From: Acidimicrobiia bacterium
GTDB lineage: Bacteria; Actinomycetota; Acidimicrobiia; Spongiisociales; ZC4RG35
Direction: 5' to 3'
Assembly: GCA_009377735.1 (NCBI GenBank)
Contig: WHTL01000168.1
Span: 1 to 8,392, forward strand
Length of the DNA stretch: 8,392 bases
Positions 1 to 6,459 of this stretch are shown piece by piece (position 1 is the first letter of the stretch; each line of letters starts with the position of its first letter). The notes under the pieces were generated by a model. That model had not been told where the DNA came from and searched no databases. It saw only the letters and a list, made by a program, of their open reading frames with translations. Made by a program: the position numbers and the translations under genes.

Positions 1-177
1 GGCCGCCTGACGTTCCTCCGCCTGCAACACCCTCACCAAGAAATGGCCGTTCAACCGGCTCCGGTCGACCTCACCCAACATCACAGCGAGCTCCGGACCC
101 GGCTCCATGGCTTCGAGCCGGTCGAAGAACCCCACATCGGAGGGGGAGACTTCTAGATCACTGACAACTTCAAACAT
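1..177 (-). CDS. DUF222 (13E12-type) HNH-family protein, N-terminal fragment
   Basis: The minus strand reads an open frame of 59 codons from an ATG at 177-175 to the window edge, so only the N-terminus is present. The translation begins MFEVVSDLEVSPSDVGFF and continues with a stretch like EAMEPGPELAVMLGEVD and then VLQAEERQAA. This pattern (an 'L..M.PGPELA..L..VD' segment followed by 'VLQA..RQ.A') is typical of the start of DUF222 proteins. These are abundant in actinobacteria and usually carry a C-terminal HNH nuclease motif; several copies per genome are common. The HNH part would lie beyond position 1 and cannot be checked, so nuclease activity is inference. The gene points away from the sulfotransferase locus and has no evident functional link to it. 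A possible leaderless promoter abuts the ATG. Confidence 0.72.
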   Translation of the reverse strand, partial: MFEVVSDLEVSPSDVGFFDRLEAMEPGPELAVMLGEVDRSRLNGHFLVRVLQAEERQAA

Positions 178-183
178 AAGATA

Positions 184-189
184 ACAGTA
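184..189 (-). promoter_or_regulatory. Possible -10 element of a leaderless promoter for the DUF222 gene
   Basis: On the minus strand the hexamer TACTGT (184-189) matches the actinobacterial -10 consensus TANNNT. It ends six bases before the ATG at 177-175, which would place transcription start at or next to the start codon. I see no Shine-Dalgarno sequence in that space, as expected for a leaderless mRNA. An overlapping register, TGTTAT at 181-186, has a weak -35-like TTTCTG (204-209) at 17 bp spacing. TANNNT is a loose motif, so this remains a prediction. Confidence 0.35.
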
Positions 190-366
190 CAAAACGCCAC
201 TGACAGAAAGTTGGAATGGTGTACCGATATTTCGGCCTTGTCCGGCTTCCTTTGCCTCCCGACTTACTCGACCACCAGGGGCGGTGGATGGAGGCGAGTG
301 TCTCGGTGGCGCAGCTTGTCATGACCGAGTCCATCGGCCACGACCTCCCAACGAGGTGGTGCTGGC

Positions 367-1227
367 TCAGAGGTGAAAAAACTCCGAGATCCGCTTGACT
401 TTCTGCTGGGCATCGTCATCGAATTCGAGAATCTCGATCATCCGGTCAAGCTTGTCTCGGTGGACCTCGGTCCACTCAACATCGACCTCCAGACTCCCTG
501 ACGCTGTATTGATCACCGTCCCAAGCTGCTGATCAGTCACCGGATCGAGGTCGAGTTCCGAGAACACGCCATTGATTGCGGAAGGGTCCGTCAAATCACC
601 CGCTCGGAGCGCTAGGCATGAGCCGGGATTGTTCTCGCTGAAGGTCACGAAGTTCTCGTTTCTTATGATCCAACTGCTCGCTAAGGCGGCCAGAGTTTCC
701 GCGAACTCCCTCTCGGCACCCGGATCGTCAAGGTCCCACGGCTCTTCGAAGAGGAGAATCCGGGACCGACGATGCGGCTCCAAATCTCGAGACGTGAACA
801 CAAACCGTGACCGTGGAAAGAGGTCTAGGAGGAAACGGGCGACGGGTCGGCCATACCTGACCTCCTTGAAGCCCCATCGGATGTCTTCGGGTAACCCCTT
901 GGTGAACGCATCAAAAAGGAACCGGCGGAACTGTTGTCGATACTCTTCCGGCGACAAGGGGTTGGTCCAAGCGATAATGCGTCGCGGATCGTCAAGCGGC
1001 CCAACGATCAGGTCACGCTCGAGGACTCCTTCGACGATTCTCCTTCGGTTCGCCGAGGGGTCCGTCAACAATCGGTACGACTCTGCCATGGGGTTGAGAA
1101 AGCCGTTGTGCTCGCCCCATATCGTCAACCGAGGATGAGCGTTGAGAAGCCGTTGGACCAGTGTGGAACCGCTTCGAGGGCTGGAGAGGACGAAGACTGG
1201 GTTGAGCCGCGCTGATGGTATCGCCAT
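367..1227 (-). CDS. PAPS-dependent sulfotransferase family protein
   Basis: This is a soluble, probably cytoplasmic sulfotransferase that would move a sulfuryl group from PAPS to an unknown acceptor. The 5'-phosphosulfate loop reads VLSSPRSGSTLVQRLL near the N-terminus. The 3'-phosphate site reads FVFTSRDLEPHRRSR, with Arg and Ser eight residues apart as in classical sulfotransferases. The open frame extends to an ATG at 1383 (338 aa). I prefer the ATG at 1227 (286 aa): it has an AGGTGA ribosome-binding-like site at 1238-1243, ten bases upstream, and it puts the P-loop about 15 residues from the N-terminus, as is usual. The 1383 start would leave only 23 bp to the divergent neighbour and adds a leader with no recognisable domain. 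An ATG at 1236 is also possible. I see no signal peptide or membrane segment. The gene is divergent from the second sulfotransferase. The family call is solid; the substrate is unknown. Confidence 0.85.
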   Translation of the reverse strand: MAIPSARLNPVFVLSSPRSGSTLVQRLLNAHPRLTIWGEHNGFLNPMAESYRLLTDPSANRRRIVEGVLERDLIVGPLDDPRRIIAWTNPLSPEEYRQQFRRFLFDAFTKGLPEDIRWGFKEVRYGRPVARFLLDLFPRSRFVFTSRDLEPHRRSRILLFEEPWDLDDPGAEREFAETLAALASSWIIRNENFVTFSENNPGSCLALRAGDLTDPSAINGVFSELDLDPVTDQQLGTVINTASGSLEVDVEWTEVHRDKLDRMIEILEFDDDAQQKVKRISEFFHL

Positions 1228-1406
1228 TGGCACCATGTCACCTGGGGGAAGCTTTCGGCGCAAACGCGCCGGTGGGACGGCGAGGATACTATCTTGGCCC
1301 ACGGGATGACCAAAGCTCGGAATCGTGGCGAACCCTGTTACCTGAGTAAAGGGCCGGGCCATCATCCTCAGACGGGCGGCCATGTCACGGAGAAGCTAAT
1401 CAACCG

Positions 1407-2006
1407 ATGAAGTCGGAAAAATACAACGTGGTGTTCATCCATATTCCTAAGACGGCTGGGCGCAGTGTCGCCGCGGCCTTCGAGGAGGAGTTCTTGCATC
1501 GCACCGTCAACGCATATCCGGACATCGCCCGATACCGCAGCCTCTCGGTTGTTCGGAATCCGTGGGACCGCCTTGTGTCAATCTATCACTATGCAAAGAG
1601 CTACAAGGCCCATCAGGGCACCCGTCTCATGGGGCCGCGTTCTCGCGTCCTTCCCTTCGCCTCTTGGTTGATGTACCACCGCGACAACTACACCGGTCCC
1701 TTCCGTTTCTACGAGGCCGACGGGCGTGGTGCCAGCTCCAACGAGGCCGGATCGGCGTATTGGTTCTCACCCCAGGTGCAGTGGCTCCGCGACGAGCACG
1801 GCCAATTAGCGGTCGAAACAGTCATCCGTTTTGAGGAGCTTGCGAAATCCTGGGAGAAGGTGGTCGCCGAGTTTGGCGTCGGTCCATTGCCGCATCGCAA
1901 CAAGACAGAGAGGGGCGACTACCGCGAGTACTACGACGACTACACCCGAGACGTGGTCGCCGATTTCGCCGAGGAGGACATCAAGGAGTTCGGTTTCAGC
2001 TTCTGA
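1407..2006 (+). CDS. Sulfotransferase family 2 (Sulfotransfer_2-like) protein
   Basis: A compact 199-residue sulfotransferase, likely cytoplasmic and PAPS-dependent. The N-terminus carries the hallmark VVFIHIPKTAGRSV (residues 8-21, with Lys15 in the phosphosulfate loop). The 3'-phosphate element is SVVRNPWDRLVSIYHY, with Arg50 and Ser58 at the classical spacing of eight. A central SPQVQWL and a C-terminal stretch of 'HRNKTERGDYREYYDDYT' followed by an acidic segment and EFGFSF match bacterial members of the carbohydrate-sulfotransferase-like family, so the gene appears complete. The start is the first ATG in frame. A GGAGAAG (1389-1395) lies 11 bases upstream and may be the ribosome-binding site. 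The gene ends 10 bp before the stop of the convergent membrane enzyme. Bacterial relatives are often found in polysaccharide loci, so a glycan acceptor is plausible but unproven. It shares only the cofactor motifs with the other two sulfotransferases here and is not a recent duplicate of them. Confidence 0.9.
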   Translation: MKSEKYNVVFIHIPKTAGRSVAAAFEEEFLHRTVNAYPDIARYRSLSVVRNPWDRLVSIYHYAKSYKAHQGTRLMGPRSRVLPFASWLMYHRDNYTGPFRFYEADGRGASSNEAGSAYWFSPQVQWLRDEHGQLAVETVIRFEELAKSWEKVVAEFGVGPLPHRNKTERGDYREYYDDYTRDVVADFAEEDIKEFGFSF

Positions 2007-2016
2007 GCAGCGCGCG

Positions 2017-4119
2017 TTATCTGTATGCGTTTCCTGCTTCATCGAAGAGGACCATATCAACGTCGGTCGAACCAGTCTTCAGAACACCTTTTGGTATCAC
2101 CGCAGCTGCCCTCATCAGGTCGTAGGGCTGGAAAGTCTCGGTGAGTGTCACTACCTGGCCGTCGACCAGTATTCCCGCAACGGTCCCCTCCTCCGCCCCG
2201 GAGACGTCCGCATAGACGACGGCGGGATACGGTTCCGTATCGGGATCAACAGCCTCAAACCTTTCCCTGTCCACGACCGACACCTCAACCGCAGGGTCAT
2301 CCCGGACCTCGGGAGTGCTTCCCAATAGGTCAGGCGGGGCATCGGGGTGTCGCAACTCCCACGGGTCACGGTTTGGGAACCACCTGTCCACCTCGGTGGC
2401 GTCTTCGAACAGTCCCTCGAACGCTGCAGCCGCGGTGAGCATCGTTCCCCTAGGCCCGGTGATGGTGGTCTCGGTCCTTTCAGAGCGCCCGTCAACATCG
2501 AGTAGGGAAACACCGTCAACGGCATATGGTGGCTCCACACCGAGGACATCGAACACCGTTGGGGCGACGTCGATCGTTTCCGCCCGCGCGCTGTCCACCG
2601 ACCCCGCTGCGGGTGCATCACCAAACCCATCTGGATACTTCACGATGAACGGTACCGACGAGATGTTGGCAGCAGTTTCCTGAATCGGCTCACGCCGCTC
2701 CTGACCCGGAACCCATCCGGCACCGTGGTCGGAAACGAGCATCACCAGAGCATCGTCATAGAGGTCATTGGCCTCGAGCTCGTCGAGGATCTGGCCGATT
2801 CTCGTGTCGACGTACTTGGCAACGAGGAGGTGCCGCTGCATCCCAAGTGCTCGGGGCCAATCACGATCCCACACCACCCCGTCGTCGAAAATCGAGAATC
2901 CGGCACCGCCGATGAAGGTCCCGTCGTCGAGAAGAAGCCACGGTTGATGCGGGAGGAGGAAGTGACCAAAGGCAAACAGCGGACGTTCGGTATCCTCACG
3001 GAGAACCGGGAAGAATTCGTCGAACTCCGCGCGCCGGTCGTCCTCGATGGCGGCGTTGAAGGCTTCGAGAATATCACCCGTTTCGAAGCCCTCCTGAGCG
3101 AAGTTGCCCCAGTTTGCGTCTATCGCCGGAAGATCCTGAGACTGTTCGGTGGGGAGCACGAGATGGGTGGCGATGATCCTCACATCCGAAATCAACGTCT
3201 TCCACATTTCGATTCGACTGGTCTCCTCACTCGAACATACATCCTCGGGACACACCTTTGTCACCTGCTCGGTCACCCGCATGGCGTGCGATCTGCGTAG
3301 GGCGGTGAACATCGAGTCGGGATGGTTGGTCGACGTGGGCAGGTCACCCAGTTTGGTGATCTTCCCCGTTGCGATGGCCGGTATCCCCTGTGCCGTGCCG
3401 GCGGCATTGGCCACGGCGTTCCGATACCAGACACCGTCATCGGCGAGACGTGCGAGATTGGGAAAGCCCTCTTCAACGAATTCGCCCTCACCCGACATGA
3501 TGGTGCTCAATGGGAATTCGTCTGTAACCAGGACCACCACCGGAGTGTCCGCAGCGTCGGATCCCACGGCAGCACCGATCTCGTCGCCACTCCAAACCAA
3601 CGCTGACACCGGGCCGGTCAACAGGAATAGTGCCACTATCAACAACGGTGCCGGAACCAGAAACCTCACCGCGGTACGCATTCCCTTCGAGAAGTGATAG
3701 GCCATTGCGAACAAGACCCCCACTCCCAGCGCTATCCCGCCAATCTGCTCCCAAGGACGACCAGGCTCATCGAGGAAGTAGGCAACAAACACCGCCACCA
3801 TGGCACCAAGCACGAGATCCAAGGCCCATTGGCCCAACATCGGTGACACCCCGCGAACGATCAGGAGCGGCACTGCCAGTACCACAGGCACCAGGGTGAC
3901 GCCCAAAGCGAACAGCACTATCTCCAGAGATGTCATTTCCTTGGCAACGAAGAACTCAGGCGACCTTCCCAGCAGCGATAGGAGTGGCTGAGACAGCGTC
4001 AACGAACCCACCACTGCTATCGCGGCAATGGTCCACCACCACGTCACCATGGGCTCCTTGCGGAGGAGTGCGGAACGTGACTTGCTGGATGCTTTATCGG
4101 TCAGGACGGTGTCGCTCAT
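2017..4119 (-). CDS. Membrane-anchored sulfatase-like hydrolase/transferase, copy A
   Basis: A 700-residue alkaline-phosphatase-superfamily enzyme anchored in the membrane, with its catalytic domain predicted outside the cell. Five hydrophobic segments lie at about residues 27-50, 63-90, 97-117, 124-142 and 150-176. A conserved SPEFFVAK (53-60) sits between the first two. The catalytic domain starts at VVVLVTDEFPLSTI (metal ligand candidate Asp200). It continues with Thr242 in GTAQGIPAIATGK at the nucleophile position, His386 and His391 in GHFLLPHQPW, and Asp464-His465 in VSDHGAGW. Cys290 and Cys295 (CPEDVC) could form an external disulfide. About 80 beta-rich C-terminal residues (from ~615) follow. 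True sulfatases need Cys or Ser where Thr242 sits, so phospho-group transfer or hydrolysis is at least as likely as desulfation. The gene lies 65 bp downstream of its paralog on the same strand, probably co-transcribed. The ATG has only a weak TTGGA upstream. Confidence 0.85.
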   Translation of the reverse strand: MSDTVLTDKASSKSRSALLRKEPMVTWWWTIAAIAVVGSLTLSQPLLSLLGRSPEFFVAKEMTSLEIVLFALGVTLVPVVLAVPLLIVRGVSPMLGQWALDLVLGAMVAVFVAYFLDEPGRPWEQIGGIALGVGVLFAMAYHFSKGMRTAVRFLVPAPLLIVALFLLTGPVSALVWSGDEIGAAVGSDAADTPVVVLVTDEFPLSTIMSGEGEFVEEGFPNLARLADDGVWYRNAVANAAGTAQGIPAIATGKITKLGDLPTSTNHPDSMFTALRRSHAMRVTEQVTKVCPEDVCSSEETSRIEMWKTLISDVRIIATHLVLPTEQSQDLPAIDANWGNFAQEGFETGDILEAFNAAIEDDRRAEFDEFFPVLREDTERPLFAFGHFLLPHQPWLLLDDGTFIGGAGFSIFDDGVVWDRDWPRALGMQRHLLVAKYVDTRIGQILDELEANDLYDDALVMLVSDHGAGWVPGQERREPIQETAANISSVPFIVKYPDGFGDAPAAGSVDSARAETIDVAPTVFDVLGVEPPYAVDGVSLLDVDGRSERTETTITGPRGTMLTAAAAFEGLFEDATEVDRWFPNRDPWELRHPDAPPDLLGSTPEVRDDPAVEVSVVDRERFEAVDPDTEPYPAVVYADVSGAEEGTVAGILVDGQVVTLTETFQPYDLMRAAAVIPKGVLKTGSTDVDMVLFDEAGNAYR

Positions 4120-4184
4120 TCCAAGGCGATTACCGTAGCGAAGCTTGGGTCCCTACACGGCGTCGGAGGTCCTGCAACGCCCCC

Positions 4185-6341
4185 TCATCTGACCATGGTC
4201 CCGTTGCCATTCATGATCACCGGCTCCACCTCCGTATCACCACTCGGTATGGCATCGGGATGCACTAGCCCGTAGAACCGTACTGCGCCACTTTCACCCA
4301 GGTAGCTTTCGGTGACCGCAACCACCTCGCCTCTCATCAAGATCGCAACCAGCTCCCCGGCATCCGCCCCCCTGATGGTTCCCGTCACCACGGATGGCAC
4401 CAATGGCCCTGTCGGGTCAACGTCGACGAACCGACCGGGGTTGTCGAGTCCCAATTCGACCTCGGGAGCGTCGGTCACGGTTGGCCGCGTCCCCATAGCC
4501 TGGGCAGCTTTCTGGTTGGGGAACAGTCCCCAGGGCCGACGACCGGGGAGTAGATCGTCCATGTACGCGGCTGCCTGGTATCTCTCCCTCCCGTCGATGG
4601 CAAACACGAAAGATCTATCCTCGACGCCATCGACTCTCCGTTCCGTCCGGTTGATGGATCCGAGCATGGACGTGCCATCCATCGGGTACGAAGGTGAAGC
4701 GCCGATAGTGTCCAAAATGGTTGGCACCACATCCATGGTCATCACCGGGGCATCACTCACGGTCCCTGCGGGAGGCGACGCCTCCAACCCTTCGGGATAC
4801 TTGACGAACATCGGCACAGCGCCCACCCACCCCAAAGTCTCCGGTGAGATGCCACGTCGATCTGGGCCAGACAGGAAACTGACGCCATGGTCAGCGACGA
4901 CAACGACCATCGACTGCTCGTACCTTTCGGCTGCAACCAGATCATCGACCATGTCAGAAATTACCGAATCGGAGTATTGAGCCATATGGACGTGTCGTTG
5001 CATTGCTTGAGCTACCTGCCATTCATTGTCCACCCAACTGGCGGGACTCTTGATGCTGGCGGGTCCATAGCCTTCCCGAGTGATGAAGGAGCCATCGGCC
5101 AGGAAATGCCATGGGAGATGGGGGAGGATCAGGTGACCGAAAACGAAGGAGCGGCTGTTGGGCGCTTCGGAGACGGCCTCATGGAAACTCGCCACACTCT
5201 CCTGGCGTACCTCAATTTCGGGTTCGAGAACCTCGTGAATATTCCACTCGGATGCATCACCCGCCGACCCCCCACCGAAACCCTGCCAGGCGGTGTCCAA
5301 CGACGGCAGAGAATCATCCATCGAGACGGGAAGATTCTGATGTCCCAGGACAACGGCCGAATCAAGCCAGAGGCTTCGCCAAAGTTCGGCATCAGTCATT
5401 GAAGACGGTGCCTCCCTACAGATGTCGGTGGGACACATTGAGGTGATGGTCTCGACGGCAGACACGTCGTACACGCGACTGAGAGCAGTGAAGACCGAGT
5501 TGGGGTGGTCATTGAAGGTCGGCGCCGGACCGGTCGGCGTGCGACGACCAGAGAGAATGGCTGGCACGGCCTTGTTGGTGCGATCGGCTGTCGTAAGGGC
5601 GTTGCGATACCACACTCCGTCCTCAGCCAATCGGGCGAACCCCGGGAACTGGTCTGCCACCAGGTCACCCGACCCATCCATGATGGTTGCGAGGGGAAAC
5701 TCGTCGAAGACCAGGAGAACCACCGGATAGTCGTTGGTCGTCCTGGTCAGATATCGAACCTGTTGAGGGCTATCCCCAAAGACGAGCGAAGCGGCAGGGG
5801 TCATCACGAGAAACCATGCCACTACCAGCGGTGCCACCACCCACAGCAGCCGGACGATGTTACGCACCTCCCGAATCGTCAGGTATAAGACCACGAATAC
5901 CAGACCGGCAACGATTGAACCAATGATCGCGTTGCCAGACTCGATTTCCAGTCGATTGAAGACGTTCGACGCAAGCAACGTGACGAAGAATCCCAGTGTC
6001 AGGGAGAGGACAGCACCGACCAGGGAATGGTTAACTGGCTTGAGGAGGGCGATTGCCAACCCGACCACCACAGGGATGAACACCACCAGGATGGCGAACA
6101 ACACGATCTCCACCGCCGACATTCTCTTGGCAACGAAGAACTCTGGGGAATCAGCCAGGACACCGAGTAAGGGCTGGCCAACAGTCAGGGTCACCAATCC
6201 GACCACCGCCCCCACTATGGACAAGGCACCCTGACCCCCAGCCGCCCTGAGCCCTCTACTTGGTGGAGTGGACCCCCACGACGGTGCTTCGTCCCTTTCC
6301 TCTGCTGCCATAGCCGGGATTCTGGCAGATCGAGTTCTCAC
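4185..6341 (-). CDS. Membrane-anchored sulfatase-like hydrolase/transferase, copy B
   Basis: A 718-residue paralog of the downstream gene with the same order of parts. Five membrane segments lie at about residues 37-62, 76-100, 105-126, 136-156 and 163-187, with SPEFFVAK (65-72) after the first. The extracytoplasmic alkaline-phosphatase-fold domain has Asp213 in VVLLVFDEFPLATI, Thr255 in RTNKAVPAILSGRR at the nucleophile position, His403 and His408 in GHLILPHLPWHF, and Asp484-His485 in VVADHGVSF. The paired cysteines Cys303 and Cys308 (CPTDIC) are kept. The C-terminal beta-rich domain (from ~625) contains VVTGTIRGADAGELVAIL. The longest frame starts at a GTG (6341); an ATG eleven codons in (6311) would give 708 residues, and neither has a convincing ribosome-binding site. 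It is the first gene of the probable two-gene minus-strand unit. As in copy A, no formylglycine-type Cys or Ser is present, so sulfatase activity should not be assumed. Confidence 0.85.
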   Translation of the reverse strand: MRTRSARIPAMAAEERDEAPSWGSTPPSRGLRAAGGQGALSIVGAVVGLVTLTVGQPLLGVLADSPEFFVAKRMSAVEIVLFAILVVFIPVVVGLAIALLKPVNHSLVGAVLSLTLGFFVTLLASNVFNRLEIESGNAIIGSIVAGLVFVVLYLTIREVRNIVRLLWVVAPLVVAWFLVMTPAASLVFGDSPQQVRYLTRTTNDYPVVLLVFDEFPLATIMDGSGDLVADQFPGFARLAEDGVWYRNALTTADRTNKAVPAILSGRRTPTGPAPTFNDHPNSVFTALSRVYDVSAVETITSMCPTDICREAPSSMTDAELWRSLWLDSAVVLGHQNLPVSMDDSLPSLDTAWQGFGGGSAGDASEWNIHEVLEPEIEVRQESVASFHEAVSEAPNSRSFVFGHLILPHLPWHFLADGSFITREGYGPASIKSPASWVDNEWQVAQAMQRHVHMAQYSDSVISDMVDDLVAAERYEQSMVVVVADHGVSFLSGPDRRGISPETLGWVGAVPMFVKYPEGLEASPPAGTVSDAPVMTMDVVPTILDTIGASPSYPMDGTSMLGSINRTERRVDGVEDRSFVFAIDGRERYQAAAYMDDLLPGRRPWGLFPNQKAAQAMGTRPTVTDAPEVELGLDNPGRFVDVDPTGPLVPSVVTGTIRGADAGELVAILMRGEVVAVTESYLGESGAVRFYGLVHPDAIPSGDTEVEPVIMNGNGTMVR

Positions 6342-6459
6342 CTCGGCGTTCTATCGCCGCCTCAACGCTCTCGCTTCGTCTCGGGACACCTGAGCCGTTC
6401 AACTAGTCTGCACATGGGGATAGGCGCCAGCGATCCAAGGGGCGACCCTGCGAGCCCAG
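6342..6459. other. Divergent intergenic region, promoters expected
   Basis: These 118 bp separate the minus-strand membrane-enzyme pair from the plus-strand sulfotransferase-repeat gene, so promoters for both should lie here. On the plus strand TAGTCT (6404-6409) fits a TANNNT -10 box, but no good -35 is at the right distance. AAGGGG (6437-6442) resembles a ribosome-binding site but sits about 17 bases from the ATG at 6460, which is too far to be convincing. I see no clear operator, riboswitch or strong hairpin. Confidence 0.3.

Noticed and set aside
339..361. A small hairpin (ACCTC/GAGGT, five-base loop) just downstream of the minus-strand sulfotransferase stop, considered as a terminator
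   Set aside because: The stem has only five perfect pairs plus a mismatch and three more, and no T-run follows on the minus strand. It is too weak to call.
216..398. A 60-codon plus-strand open frame in the gap between the DUF222 and sulfotransferase genes
   Set aside because: It has no recognisable motif or good ribosome-binding site, and its 3' end runs antisense into the sulfotransferase. The 178-366 gap otherwise shows no gene or RNA that I can support.
572..1138. A 188-codon plus-strand frame opposite the first sulfotransferase
   Set aside because: Its translation is Arg/Ser-rich and low in complexity, as expected for the antisense of a high-GC gene, while the minus strand has clear PAPS-binding motifs.
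2007..2016. A possible terminator between the convergent sulfotransferase and membrane-enzyme genes
   Set aside because: Only 10 bp separate the two stop codons and no inverted repeat of useful length is visible there.
2725..3300. A 191-codon plus-strand frame inside copy A of the membrane enzyme
   Set aside because: It is antisense to the catalytic core with its conserved motifs and has no family signature of its own. The same applies to the other long antisense frames across 2017-6341.
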